From Amblyomma americanum (Eukaryota; Arthropoda; Arachnida; Ixodida; Ixodidae): a stretch of 64,000 bases of DNA. Made by a program: the position numbers and the translations under genes. Below the pieces are notes generated by a model. That model saw nothing but the letters and a program-made list of their open reading frames with translations. It had not been told where the DNA came from and did no database searches. The stretch lies in the NCBI RefSeq assembly GCF_052857255.1, contig NC_135505.1:133603967-133667966 (forward strand). Reading direction: 5' to 3'. Below, in pieces: positions 12,281 through 24,313 of the stretch (its first letter is position 1; each line of letters opens with the position of its first letter).

Positions 12281-13200
12281 AATAGCAACTTAATTGGCCA
12301 GTTGGGGAACTCTACGATGCACTGCGACAACACCGCCCATCGCGAAGAAAGTTCTGACAAGCTAGCGTCTGAACTCGTGTCCATGCGCAGTTCGCGAAAT
12401 CCCCGGAATGGACCTCAGACGGTTGACAGCTCCTGTTGGGTACCTCCCAATGATGCAACGTACGAGAATCCCTGAACGGGTCAACATCTGAAAGCGCTCC
12501 GCGCTTTGTCTGACGTTAAACAAATATCGTTGTCTCCGCTATATGTACGCGAGGTCGGATTGTATTGCGTCATCGTGTTTTCTCAGAATTCGAGGAGAGC
12601 TCTGTGTGGACTCAAAGTGGCCAAACAATGAACGTAAACTCGCCTGATTTCTGTTTACCTTAAAGCTGTTCGTGTTAGCCCTTTTTGTTTGGTACAGAGC
12701 AGCTTCTCCTAGAAAATGTTGAAAAGGATTACAAGTCTCTATCTATCGATGTCGTAAATACAAGTAGGAATTCTGGATTAAGGTTAGGGGGAACGCCAAG
12801 TTCCTGCGGTTGCCTTACAACTACTCAGGTGCAAACGAAGCAACATAAAAAAATCCGGGTCAGGATAACTTGCCCAAGGAAACTCCAATATCTTCGCACT
12901 CCTCCTGGGGTGGTGAAGTGATGGTGATTGGTATATACTACAGCCCAAACCCTGCCCCCAATTACTGCACCCACTGCGTTAGACACAGGTATGATTTGAA
13001 TCTATATGGCATAGATTTGTCAGGGTCGACTCCTTTATTGCTCAGATCATCCTGAGGAACGTCTTCTTTCGGTATCTAATGGATGCTGCAGTTTTGGCTT
13101 ACGATATATTACAACGGTATTCAAAGATGGCTGCGCCATTTAGTCCAAGCAACGTCCATCATAGATCCATATATCCCCGCAAAAGAATCGGTGCAGCTTA
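12281..13200. other. Unannotated interval
   Basis: No gene or repeat recognised. A frame near 12870-13055 contains VMVIGIYYSPN, which faintly recalls a LINE endonuclease strand, but too little surrounds it to make a call. Confidence 0.35.
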
Positions 13201-14120
13201 GGAGAAAGCTGTCCGCGGAATTTGGCGCGCGGTTTCTCGAAGAAGCAGGGACCAGCACACAATAAAGGAATAAACGCCCTCCCTCGCTGCCTCTCATCTC
13301 TCACACCGCACACCACACTCGCGAACTCGCTCGGTTTTCGGAACACAATGCCCTGGCAGCGCTCGGTCCACGGTCCTTTGCCGGTACAGAGCGAAAGGAG
13401 ATTGCTTTCAAGCGGCCGTGTGGCACGTCGGTTCCGGCCGGCAAATACCGCCGTGCTTTCTGGCTGCCTTGACGAACAGAGAAAGGAAGGACGCTGGGAA
13501 GGGGGGGGGGGGGGGGGGGAGTGAGGCAGAACGAATGGCCGCACACGCTCATTCTCTTTGGTTAGAAAGAGAGAGGGGCGGGGGTGGAAAGGGTGGGTTT
13601 ACCAGTTCTATCGAGGGTGTGTGAGGGAAGCTAGGCTCTCAAGCGCTCAGCGATGCCTGCAAGGTTTGCTTTCCATCGCGACGCCCCTGCATTGCTCTGC
13701 GTACAAGCTCACACACAAAGACGCTCACAAACACACACGCCTTGCACTCAGAAGCGTACAAACACAAGCGCGCAAATGTGCCGCAATGCCAAGCTCTCCA
13801 GCGAAGTGAACGAGTCGGTCGGCATCGCTCTGACGAGGATGGACGCGGCGTCGAGGCAGCGCACGCCTTTTGCGAAGCCGGCGATACGCGGCGCTGAGGT
13901 CGCTCTCGCGCGAAGCTCTGATTGGATAGCTTTTGTCTGCGCGCGCCAGCGCGCGCGTATGCTTGTGTGCTGTTTCGTTCGCCGCGTCGGCTGCTTTTCT
14001 AAGCTAAAGAGAATAAAACGGCACCCGCCATCTTTATGCCTGCCGCTCCTTTTATTTGGCAAACCGCGCTCGAACAATACGGTCGTCCTTCTTTGCTATT
14101 TTTTGTTTTTTTTTTGTTTG
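13201..14120. other. GC-rich, purine-biased region
   Basis: GC-rich interval with a 19-nt G run and GA-rich flanks. Stops are rare in several frames, so overlapping ORFs of 100-158 codons appear on both strands without recognisable motifs. A CA-rich patch lies at 13700-13770. It could be a promoter or 5' exon region; no transcript structure can be asserted. Confidence 0.35.
13501..13519 (+). repeat. 19-nt G homopolymer
   Basis: The longest G run in the window, inside GGAAGG/GAGAGG purine-rich sequence. Confidence 0.9.
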
Positions 14121-15729
14121 TATCACTAAACCACATCTCCCATTCAACCATTCCTACCGATTGCTTTTTTATACTGAAGAACTGCCGGACTAAACCATCA
14201 TTTTTCTAAGAACCGGCGGACTAAACCATCATTTCGTACCAGTATGCTTGGAGCGTGATGTTGATTTGTATTATTGACAGTCCACTCCATTACTAGTACT
14301 ATACTGCCAGCATTGCTGCTACAGCCAAGATCTCAAAACACCCATGAGAGCGTGGGTCGTGGTAAATTTCTGTCATTCCCGCTGTTAGATGATGTGAGAA
14401 GGAAAATTTCAATTTTTCTTCAATTTAGTGGATGTACTCTAACGCATGTTAGCTGGCATTTCCTCTCGCGGTAATGATTCATTCATCAAAGCCCTGCGGT
14501 CTGTTTTCAGAACTTTATCGCTTCGATGCCATCACCCTTGAAAAGGTAGTTCATCAGCTTTTTTTTTGCACTAAATATATGACAGTGGTCTCTTTATTAT
14601 AGTAAGGTTTCAATTCGCCATTAGTCATTTAATCCCTACTGCATTCAGTCAACCTAAGAGAAACAAGTGAGTAATTTTGGTTGTGTTTTGCACGATAGAC
14701 CGTAAAAGTTTGTGATGGTGAAGTGGCCTACTTTGCAGTTCGGCTGGTTGTGACACTCTGCCGACTTCCTTTTACTAATTCTTCACTACCCTAAATCTGA
14801 CGGTCACCTTTCGCATCAAATAATGTCCTTCATAGCAAGATTACTTCAGCCGGGCAACTCTCATTTTTACAGTTAATTATACTCGCAGCTGTTTCCCGAA
14901 CACATCATCTTTTAACGTTCTTCCGCACCTTTCTTGCATATAAGGCTGACGCTGAAATTCGCGTCACAGTGCATTAACGTCCACTGAATTTTTTTTATTA
15001 TTTACTCACACCAAACCTTTCCTCTCAATGTCCGTGTTTTTCACAGGTCTCCTTGACCTCATTCCCAACGTGAGAAAGAAACAAGAAGACAAGAAATCAT
15101 AAGCCTCCTGAGCCTCTGCTTCACTTTCTTCCATCCCTGCCGTCATATTTCAATTCCCCGCGAAATAATTGCGCTCCGAAACATTTCTATCGCCCTCTAG
15201 TTTAAGCCGCCGGCGCAGCGGTTTTTGAATCTGCTAACTTTTCTCCTTTCTTGGTCTTGTATTTCCTTAAGTATATCTGCGCTTCGAAAGAGAGCCAGTT
15301 CGTCTGTACGTACGACCCAGTCATTACCTGAAAAACCACGTAAGGTTAAAAAAAAAGAAAACCTACCACGTCGTCATTGAGACGAAAAAAACTAGAGTGA
15401 TAATGATCTCGAGAAAAAAGTAACCAAGAAAGCTATGGGCTTGAAAAGATCGAGTATTACACAGAGTGATAAGGGCAGAAGAAAAGGTGGTGAAGGGAGC
15501 TGACGAAAGAAAAATAATAAATAAAAAATATAACTGAGAGGAGATAAAGTAGTATAGAAAGCGACTAGGTTGCAAGTAATAAATATGGGTAGAAAATACG
15601 AGAAGAAAAATTGTTTCCGCGCGGAGGTGGTGGCGTCGTTTTCTTCTAACAAGTTATCGATCTGGAGGGGGTTGGGCAGCTTGCTGAGTTTGGAAGTCAT
15701 TTCCCGGGGAAAGAGCATTATCGAAAGCG
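14121..15729. other. Unannotated AT-rich interval
   Basis: Nothing recognised. Short ORFs on both strands at 15360-15755 are low-complexity. Confidence 0.4.
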
Positions 15730-16440
15730 CGCAAGCCCGTAGCCCCCTTCCGTAGACTCACGGTTGGCCGCCGCCGCCGGAGGCAGCGGCCAAGCGTTAA
15801 GCTAGGCCTTGCTAGCTAGGCCTTGCTAGGTCTTTGTGGCATTGCCGCCCCAAAAAGCAGCTCTCGACCGCAGCTTAATACGCAGAGGGCGGGGGAGTAT
15901 TGGGGTCGGGAGAGGAGACACTGCTGCCGCCTAGGCGCTCTCCGTCGCCACCGCCGACTACCGGGAGAGGGCGCTCTCTCGGAGCGTGACCAATTGGCAC
16001 GCCGCCTCCAGCACCTCCTCGCCCATTTCCCCGTCGTTTTCCTCCTCTCCCTCGCTTGCTTACGCTGGGGTGAGTTTGGGGAGCGAGATATCGGTCGCCG
16101 AGTGTGAGTGTGGTTTTAAGGGAAGCCAAAAAATCGAAAATCTCGCGCCAGGGGCGAACAAAAGATAAAAGAAAACGCGAGGAGAAAGTGTGAGGATAGA
16201 AACCGAGTTTTAAGAGGTCGGCATTCTCGTCGAAGATTGAGCTTCGACGACGATGATGGGAATACTCCGCACACACGTACGCGCATTCGAATGACGTCCG
16301 GTCGTTTTTCCTAAACGACTTTCGCTCTATCCCGTCTTGCTGTGTGCTTAGGTTCGACATTTTGCGGATGTGAAGAATTTGCGGCGACAAGGGAGGCGGA
16401 GCTCGTGAGCGATCTATACCGTTGCGGCAGGTGGTTTTGT
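15730..16440. other. CpG-rich region, possible promoter or 5' exon
   Basis: Strongly GC- and CpG-rich compared with its flanks, with a perfect 14-bp tandem duplication CTAGGCCTTGCTAG at 15802-15815 and 15816-15829. Long frames occur on both strands (94 plus-strand and 171 minus-strand codons) but have no family motif. A CpG island around an unseen first exon is possible; this is inference from composition. Confidence 0.35.
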
Positions 16441-16689
16441 GTCCGATCTGCCGAAGGTTTCGATTTCAGCATGGCTTTCTATCAGCACGTGGGCACGGTG
16501 TAGTTTCGTTAATGCGAAGCCGTTTATTTTAAACGTCCGGCTAATTCTAAGTGATATTCTATCTATTCTAGCCACTCGAGCTTTCTTGTTTGTGTCTTTC
16601 TAAAAGACTATAACTGGTTGTTTAAGTTACCAGTGGGTTCTGTAGTCATCTGTAAACCATGCTGTACGCGCACGGGAACCTACAAAAAT

Positions 16690-17190
16690 CTTTTATTATA
16701 TAATTATTATATAGTTTTATATTATAGATACCTCAAGGGCCCTTGAGGGCTTTACATGAGGGGTGGGCTAACAACCTGGTGTTAATAGAACATAGTTTCG
16801 ATGGCTTTCTTGAAATGGTCCGGGTTTGTAAGAAGCATGGTACTTACTGGTGGGAAGACTGTTCGAGTCACGCGCTGTTTGGATGAAGAAGGAATGAAGA
16901 TGGGTCACGGTGCGAGCAGAAGGTGGGTAAACGGCCTTGTGGTGGCTTGTGCGGGCTGAAGAACGATGAGCAGGTTGGATAGGACCGTTGTGAGTAAAGT
17001 TATGATATATTTTGTGATACAAGCATAGCCTTGCAACAATGCAGGTATTATTCACGTGTATACTATGTTTCGATGTGCACAGCGCTCCTGTCCTTGTACC
17101 CAATGGAAATGGGAACTTGTCAAGCTGATCAAAACTCCAGCTTTTTTCTCCCCCCTCATGGCCCTCGTGAGCATGAAAATTAGGATTCAA
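16690..17190 (-). pseudogene. CR1/L2-like LINE ORF2 C-terminus and 3' UTR
   Basis: The minus-strand frame 17190-16768 (140 codons) carries the typical end of a CR1/L2-type reverse transcriptase. In order it has ARLCLYHKIYHNF, PAHRSSARTSHH, PPSARTVTHLHSFF and IQTARDSNSLPTS, which corresponds to the family pattern R-T-[IV]-x-[DE]-W-N-x-L-P. The Trp of that motif is Ser here. After the stop, the 3' UTR holds a perfect 18-bp palindrome (16731-16748, CCTCAAGGGCCCTTGAGG) and an AT-rich tail near 16690. The RT core is missing. The same open frame continues upstream into sequence I cannot assign. Family-level identity is likely; the exact clade is not certain. Confidence 0.8.
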
Positions 17191-17573
17191 TTAGATATGA
17201 TTTTCTTTCACATGCTTTTGTCCCACCGATAAGCATGCTAAAATGGCTGCATTTAATCTGATCTCCGCGTGATTGTAACAAATTACTGCTCCTTTTGGAG
17301 TCTACATTACCGATTGTCTGCTGTAGTTGGCCGGAGCGTACATTAACGCTTTGAAGGTTATTAACCGCCGAAGCCGAGCTGGCCCTCAGCGCTGGTGGTT
17401 TTGGAAAACAATATTTGAAAACCAAATCCCGAAAACCTGTTCCTGTCACTATTCCTGTATCATTCCTGTTTAATTAAATCATAGCCTTCTGTGAAGTCTG
17501 CAGCTATGATTATCATACGCGTCTGTAAATATAGTACTAGCAATAATAAATGTCTGCCGTACCTGCGAAAATA
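17191..17573. other. Unannotated, upstream of LINE remnant
   Basis: The minus-strand frame 17180-17449 could be an older part of the LINE or unrelated; no motif supports either. Confidence 0.3.
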
Positions 17574-17791
17574 GGGATAGGCATCGTTTATTGAACGATG
17601 CCTGTCCCTCCTTTTCTAGACACCCAAGGTATTCATTAGTTTGAATACCTTTTTGTGTTGTCATATATCTTGCAGCATGTATCAACGATCATCGTTTGTC
17701 ATGAAGCTTAATAGATGATTATTACAAAGTAATTTTTCTTGGGGTCACATTTTATTCACTTGGGGACGCCATCGTCCAATAAACGATGCTT
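17574..17791. mobile_element. Hairpin-rich element, terminal palindromes
   Basis: The left end is itself a hairpin: 15-nt arms (17574-17588 and 17594-17608, one mismatch) around the loop TATTG, with core GCATCGTT/AACGATGC. The right end (17762-17791) carries the same sequence in inverse orientation, with about 24 of 30 positions matching. A third hairpin (AAGGTATTCA / TGAATACCTT) sits between them near 17625-17650. Length about 218 bp, no ORF. It looks like a non-autonomous DNA element, but only one copy is seen in this window, so family status is unproven. Confidence 0.5.
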
Positions 17792-18702
17792 CTTGCTTAA
17801 AGCGAATGGCCGGTCGTCTGCCCCTCTCCCCACAGTCGCTCCTCAAGCAAGATGCTTATATCACAAAGCCTAAGACACAAGAATTCCGAAAGGGTCTTCC
17901 TTCGCCTAATACTTAAACAGTCTGTACTTTGGCAAATGCACTGTACTCATTTCTCGACGAAATGCAGCCATCGTTGAACTGAAGCTCGTTCCATCGCTGT
18001 AGCTTCTTTCCAGTTTTTTATTCCTTCACTAGAAACGCGCGAGCATCGAGCACGTTGAAGATGTACGGGATTATGTATCTTTAATTTCAGCTGCAAAAGG
18101 CATGCGGCCTAAATCAGTTTGAAGTCAGTCAGCTTTCGCATCGCTGCGACTTTTAACTGTGCTTTGTGATTATGCGCAAGACATTAACAAAACTAAAATG
18201 CCATGTGGAATTTACTTACACCTAGTAAACAGCTCATAACTGAATCCCTCCTCTCATGCTCTTTGAATTCAGCAGTGAAACGATGGATACGATGTCAGTG
18301 CTAGTTTACGTCACGTGAGGCACACAAAAACATTTTAGCCACTCCTTCATTTATTGTCAATCCAGCTCTTGAACAGCGTGGCGCAAGAGCAGCAATGAAT
18401 CAAAACGACAAAACAACAATTATGCTGCTTTTTTTTCAGGCCTCGCATGACAAACTAAAGTTTAATATAATGCCCATAATTTAGCTGTTGAAACAGAAAC
18501 TGAAACTGCATGAAAGAAATATTTGAATTATAAATAATTTAACCGGTGTAAGCAAATTCCATATGGGGATACATGTACAGTTGTGCCTCGTTAATACGAA
18601 TCCTGTTAATATGAACGACTCAAATTATGGACAATTTTTCTTGGGACAAAACCTCTTCAAGGTCTTTATGCCTGGAGAAACTCGCTGTACAGAGTGGATC
18701 TA
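17792..18702. other. Unannotated interval
   Basis: No gene, RNA or repeat recognised. Confidence 0.4.
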
Positions 18703-18871
18703 TTCCTGTCCCCTCACCTCTTTCATTTCATTTCTCCACTCTGCCTGCTGTCCTTTATTTCCGCTGCCCTAGCTCAGGTGCTTCAGTATCGATAGCAGAT
18801 GCCGGGGCTAGCAAAAATCTTTTCCTTCCTTTTTACTATTATTTTAATAAAACCACTACCACCACCACCAC
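18703..18871 (+). mobile_element. Retroposed element D, copy 1
   Basis: A pyrimidine-rich 5' part (CCTCACCTCTTTCATTTCAT), then CCGCTGCCCTAGCTCAGG, GCAGATGCCGGGGCTAGCA, ATCTTTTCCTTCC, and an A/T-rich end ATTTTAATAAAACC followed by ACC repeats. The same order occurs in copies at 39117-39300 (minus), 21095-21178 (minus, truncated) and 46272-46437 (plus, diverged). The minus copy at 21095 has a target duplication, so the family moves by retroposition. It is probably the 3' end of a LINE or a SINE dependent on one; no ORF is left. Confidence 0.7.
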
Positions 18872-19124
18872 TTTTAACTGCGAGGGATAATTTTTCGCCT
18901 ATGAAAAGTACACTTTTAGTGTCGCCTATATGCAAAAATGCCCAGGCAAAGTATAGAAAACTTCCTGGCTTTATTGCCGGCGCTTGGCTACAAAAAATTT
19001 GAAGGACGCTTAAGCTTCGTCTTCAAGAGTGAGACGCGACAGCGTATTGCAGCGTTGCCAAGGAGCCCACGGAACGCCATCGCCCGTTCGGCGCGGCGCG
19101 TTGCCAGTCGGACAATTTAAGGAA

Positions 19125-19277
19125 AGGGCGCCTGTCTCACATATCTCGGTGGACACCTGAACCGGGCCGTAAGGGAAGAAAAATCAAATGAGCAACAGCT
19201 TTTAAGGATAGGAAATGACGCCTGTCTCACAATTCTCGCTGGACACCCGTACCGCGCCGTAAGGGGAGGAAAATCAT
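19125..19277 (-). mobile_element. Two SINE A 3'-end fragments
   Basis: Two successive minus-strand pieces (about 19125-19178 and 19210-19277) of the SINE A 3' region. Both contain CCTGTCTCAC and the complement of the tract TTACGGCGCGGTTCAGGTGTCC. They lie head-to-tail with each other and face the plus-strand piece at 19276, so together they form an inverted pair. Confidence 0.7.
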
Positions 19278-19480
19278 TTCCCTTACGGCGCGGTTCAGGT
19301 GTCGGCCGAGATGTGACATATACTGTAGTAGAACTTTTTGGCGGGCTAGTTGGTGCATTTCAATTGAATAGCGTGCGCTAACAGGACGAACACAGGAAAC
19401 TTCTTTCGTCTTCTCCAAGTTTCATATGTTCGTCCTGTTAGCGCACGCTATATAAGTGACATATACTGCGCCATTTTTCG
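19276..19480 (+). mobile_element. SINE A 3' fragment, split by an insertion
   Basis: The SINE A tail reads from CCCTTACGGCGCGGTTCAGG to GACATATACTG at 19325. It resumes after a 130-bp insertion with ACATATACTGCGCCATTT at 19459. The break repeats GTGACATATACTG on both sides (19313-19325 and 19456-19468). Confidence 0.8.
19326..19455. mobile_element. 130-bp hairpin insertion nested in SINE A
   Basis: Flanked by a perfect 13-bp target duplication (GTGACATATACTG) that belongs to the host SINE. The insertion contains two perfect 24-nt inverted arms (19368-19391 and 19428-19451; outer ATAGCGTGCGC, inner AGGACGAAC) around a 36-nt loop. The 5' part GGCGGGCTAGTTGGTGCATT lies outside the hairpin. Such asymmetry (unpaired 5' part, hairpin near the 3' end) suits a retroposed or Penelope-like fragment better than a classical MITE, but I cannot name the family. 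Confidence 0.7.
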
Positions 19481-19559
19481 CTCACGGCCGCCGACGCCGA
19501 TGACACTGGCTTTGCTGCGACATGGGGCCCATAACGCTGTCGCGTTAAAAAGAAAAGCT

Positions 19560-20775
19560 GCCCGAGATGCACCGCCACGCCAAAATTAGCCCGGGTTCGT
19601 GATACCAAGGCGATTCATTCGGAGTCGGGTGACTTGCTCATGGCACATATTCGACAGAGCCCACTCCTTGGCTTGTACGGAACTCATGACTAGCAACATT
19701 TTTGTGGGCAGCAGAAGAGCATGGATGTTTTCGGTTTCGACATACCACCTGAAATCTTGTAAAGGCGACAATTTTTTTGCAAGTGTGGGCACGAGCCGCT
19801 CGCGGTTAGAAATTCGATTTCAGGTAAGTAATCACTCGGGATGTAATTAGCAATCAGTATCATTGATCATACCTCGTATTGTCATATAAAATGACTCGTT
19901 CTGAATCTTCAAGCTTGCCAGATGTTACCGCTATCACCGCCATCTGTCCCAGCTTGCCCATCACTATTTCCACTGTGCCTACAGTATTTTGCAGTATAGC
20001 CGCTATTCTTGTCGTCAATCACTTTTGTGAGTGTCATCATAGTTTACACTATGCCCATCGTGTATCCCAACATTGCCGCCATACTCTACAAAATGCATGG
20101 TACCATCAGGCCCAACATCGTTTCCACTAAGCCAATTTATTTTTTCCACTCTGTCCATCAAGAGGACACCACCATGAATCATGATGTAATTCCCAGTAGG
20201 ATGGTAGCCTCGTTTGCTCCAGACTCAAGTCTCCCAGTCTCCCATATTTGTGTGGTTCAAAGCCATCGACCAGACGCCATTAATGGATCTTATCAGAAAT
20301 CGCTGCACCGAGGAAAACCATTTGCATGTATTGGCGTGCGAGTATCCTGCAAACGTTGCTCCCATGGGTGTTTCCCACCCGAAAGTCTTTCTGACAGGAT
20401 GGAGGCGTGCATCATCCGCTGCGCCTGGTAACCGTAAGCTGCTGCTCCTTGACGTCAAGGCGTCGTTGCATGGTGACCAGCCTGATGTCTTCTTTCTCGG
20501 AGCTCGAGCCATACACACATGCTGGCCGCCTCCTAGAGTCGATAGATCAATCACGACACTCATCCTCATCCCTTCCGTTCTGCTGGGACGCTGGCGGCGC
20601 GGGCAATCGATCGTGAGGCCTCCTAGTGTCACGGTCTTATGCTGTGGCCTCAAACGTGCTGGCGGCCAAAAAATGCGGAAGCATCCCGGAGACCATCATT
20701 TTGTTCCGACGAGGAAACGACGTCTGGGGAGAGCCACAGTGACTGGCCCTAGGAGACGGCGAATGTGGAGATAAG
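19560..20775. other. Coding-like open frames, both strands, unrecognised
   Basis: Minus frame 19792-19586 (68 codons) and plus frames 20009-20431 (140 codons) and 20214-20774 (186 codons, opened by a non-ATG codon) have balanced amino-acid composition rather than low complexity. A consensus donor CAG|GTAAGT lies at 19820. No domain is recognisable, the frames overlap each other in opposite sense, and no splice chain can be built. Host exons, remnants of an unrecognised element or chance are all possible. Confidence 0.2.
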
Positions 20776-20914
20776 ACGATACTTGAGAATCAGCTACCCA
20801 ACTACCAAAAGAATAAACGGGAATGAAGTGAAGCTTTTTTGACGGGCTCAAGAAAGGTTGCAGTCGCTGAACTTCGTCGCCAAGAAGCAGCGACCGCACC
20901 TGTCCCTCTGTTGA

Positions 20915-21070
20915 TCTGTCTGTCTTTCTAATCTGTCTAACCTTTCTGTCTACCTCGGTTTATCTAATCTATCTACCCTAATATTACGTAATATATCTTA
21001 TCTAATGTAATGTAATCTAGCTTATCTAATAGAATGCAATCTAATGTGTCTATCTATATAATCTACCTAC
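20915..21070. repeat. Degenerate TCTA/TAATCTA-rich tract
   Basis: Repeated variants of ATCTA, TCTGTC and TAATGTAATC over about 150 bp. Old, degenerate simple repeat. Confidence 0.6.
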
Positions 21071-21094
21071 TTCCTTTCTAGGTTTACATGAACT

Positions 21095-21178
21095 GGTGGT
21101 GTTGGTAGTGGTTTTATTAAAAAAATAATAGTAAAAAGGAAGGAAAAGATTTTTTGCTAGCCCCGGCATCTGTAGTAG
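21095..21178 (-). mobile_element. Element D, copy 2, truncated, 10-bp TSD
   Basis: Minus-strand copy of element D keeping only the last 84 bp, from the GCCGGGGC block to the ACC-repeat tail. The direct repeat TACATGAACT flanks it exactly (21085-21094 and 21179-21188). A 5' truncation plus TSD is the mark of target-primed reverse transcription. Confidence 0.85.
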
Positions 21179-21188
21179 TACATGAACT

Positions 21189-24100
21189 CGACAGAAGTCA
21201 AGCTCAGTCCATTTTTTGAGGCAAAGTGAAAAAACTTCTAGGAAGAGAATGCAGGACCACTCAGACCTTTCCTTCTCAAAAGTCGCTCTTTCTCTTAAAT
21301 AATCAATTCGACCCGCTATGTGTCGAGTTGATCTGAATGGCGTTGCTCTCATCCATGTGTGCATGCATTTATTCTTCGACCCAGCCAATCGTATTCGAAG
21401 TGCCCTGCACATGTCCCCTTCTTCTAAGCTCTGTCACCTTCGTTGTCTAACGGCCTCTGCTTCAGACTCCGCAGATGTTCAATGCAAAACCCTTTTCCTC
21501 AGCGATGTCGAATCGACCCTGTACACCTGCGAGCTCGTGTCCCGTTCGTTATTGTGCTAAGAAGGCGTCACTTCGTAATCAAAACGCTGTGTAAGCCCTC
21601 GCGACCCCTCTGTCCGGCGCCAATGAAGATAGGTCCAACGGGCGGGCGTATACTCAGGGCAGGAGGGGCGACGCCACATTGAACGCACGACGACGTGACG
21701 AGAGTGCACAAAACCCTCCCCGATCGAGCACGCAGGCCACTCTTCCCCGTGTATTCCTCCTCCCTGCCTGCCCACGGCGCTGTCGCTGTGAGGAACGTTC
21801 CCTGAAGCGGCGCCCATAGTTCCCCAGCGCAGCATGCGTTGGGGAACGCCGCCGCAGCAGCAGGCTGGCGGGTGATTTATCCCCTCTCGACGCTAAAAGC
21901 GAGCGGCGATATTTGGGGAACGTGACCCCGGTGCACGTTCGAAGGCTTTGGCACGCTCTGGAGGCGAGGGGTGACGTAACGCTGTCGCTCTCTCTGCCCC
22001 CTCTCCTGTTGCGGCCGAAGCTTTATTGGAATGGGGAAAGCAAAAAGGGATGACGCGGGAGGGAGACCACTCAAGCGTCTGCCGAGCGTTAAGCTCCCCA
22101 CTAAAGCGTCGCCCCGTGACGACCTTTTGAGTGGGGGGAAACAAGCGTGGATCTGTGCTGCGTTCCTCCAGCGCTGAGCTTTTTCAGTTGAAAGTCAACA
22201 GACTCTCAATGTGCTGTTGTAAACAGGCAATAGAAACTCAATGGGTGTGGTAAGGGCTTTTCACCTGTCAGGGATTTTGTGTCGCGACGCTCCCGCTCTC
22301 GCACGCTGCAGTGACAGGTCAGGCTTGCAACCTCTGTACGCAGTATCAAGTGGATTCCCCCTTCGCGAAGGCCGGGAATGTTTGCGGATTTTAATCCCGG
22401 TCATAGAATCTAAAGCGGGTAGCTCGATTACGCAAAAGCATGAGAGGGCGGTACTTGTGCGTGTTTTGAACGATAATTTTTTTATCGAGGCTTCGTGGGG
22501 TTGCTCAGCATCATGAGGTTAGTGTACATTTGCTCTACGGCTGTACCTTGGCACTTCCTCTGCCATCTTCCCTACCTCTTAAATTCATGGAGGCTTCAAA
22601 ATGTTGTTTTCTTTCGTACAGAACAATGTGAAAAAAAAAAAACCAGTGAGCATGAATGATAACGGGGTTTTTGGTTTCAGTTTCAAAAGACAAAAATTAA
22701 CTGTGACGTGACAAGTGGGCTTGATAACACCAGAGGATTACGAAAACTGTAATGTAATTGCTGTTTCATCCGGTTCTTTTTTTTCACCAAGTTTTACTCT
22801 TGCCGGACCTAGGAGTAGGATTGACCGGTTACATTTTTATATTCTTCACGTGATTTCAGCCCCCAATCAGCTGCTCAAACCGCGACCAAAACTACGATGT
22901 TCCAAGCCGTAACCGAAATTTCCTCAATCAGGCCCAAAAATTCCCATTTCAGGCCTTTTTGTCTGCCCCAGCTTCAAAGTTGTGGCAATTTGGAAAAACT
23001 GAGACGCTTTCGACTGTTAGAGTATAAAACTCCGTAAATATTCTCTTCTCGCTAAATTTTCCTCCTCAGAGTCCAAAATGGGAAAATTTTCTGAATAGTA
23101 CAAGACTTAGGCTAAAGTGCATGAAATAAAATTATTTATATCTTGCAAGCCTATTGCGAGTGTTGATTAGCTTACTAACGTAATGCGCATTACTAATGCG
23201 AAAGCCTAAAATGACTCATTGGCACGAAAACTCCGCGTCACCGAAAAAGTGACGGCGTTACAAAATTCCCGAATGGTCGAAACCATGTGATGTCTTTAAA
23301 GGCAAGAAAATACAAAATGTTAAGCAGTAATAGCCAGTGCCAGTACTTAACAATTTCACCAACTAAAAAAGGATACAATAAAATTAGGATTGAACTGGAA
23401 TATAATTAGAAGGTAATTATAAGTTGAAATGGAATAAGTATGGAATTGGAATAGAATAAGGATAGAATTGTAACAGAATTATAATGATTTCTCATTATTC
23501 GCACGTTAGTTCCGTAAGTTCCCTCGCTAACTTTCCAAGAGAAACCCCACTCGGTGAAAAGTTGTCTGTATCCCTTTAAGCACATGTGGATGCGGCACAG
23601 ACTTTTGCAGATAAAGGAAAATCATAGAGGGTTTTGTGTCCGCTGACGACTATATATCCTCGCCTGCCGGCGTTAGAAGAATCAGAGGGCTACAGGCAGT
23701 TGGGAGCGTCACAAGGCAACCAAGGGATAGTCGCGATTCCCTGTAGTTTGGGCCAGCTGATTAGCCTTGCCTCCGGTGAGCGTGTTTTTTCCCCTGTTTT
23801 TTTGTTCTTGGCTATGTTTCGAACTCATCTATACTAGCAAGCGCTTCCCACTGTTGGAGGGGGGAATGCCATGAGTGGCGATCCCTGTGTTATGCTGTTT
23901 GGATGAAAAATGAATGTGCGTTATGAAGGACGGTATCTACCATTCGTGTGAAGCTTCTGATTCGGCGTTCCTTAAGTGGCACACATATCTGATTATGGCG
24001 GTTTCAAAACTCCTTACGGATCCCTCCGTGGAGGCCCAACGGTCTCATTGGACGAAACCTCGGAGATTATCGGATTGTCGCGCCGTCTGTAGGCAGTAGA

Positions 24101-24303
24101 ACAAACTGCGCACATGTTTCGGTCGACAAGATGGTTGATAGGGCGCAGTGCCAGTATGGGGCCAGGAAACATAATCGGTGAATCAGAAGCGATAACAACA
24201 AATATATATTAATTTTTGACACCTAACTTATAGCCAAAAGACAGTGAGCAGTTTGCAGCTTCTCAGATAGCAATGAGGAGCTGGGAAAATTCTCATTTCC
24301 CGC
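21189..24303. other. Unannotated, GC-rich first half
   Basis: 21560-22150 is GC-rich and holds a 13-bp inverted repeat with a 3-nt loop (21819-21847, GTTCCCCAGCG arm, one mismatch) and a second at 22095-22137 (CCCCACT / AGTGGGG). 23390-23490 is a degenerate GGAAT-rich tract. No gene recognised. Confidence 0.35.
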
Positions 24304-24313
24304 TTCCAGTTCA

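Noticed and set aside
12870..13055. LINE endonuclease fragment (VMVIGIYYSPN)
   Set aside because: One short resemblance without the neighbouring catalytic motifs; not enough.
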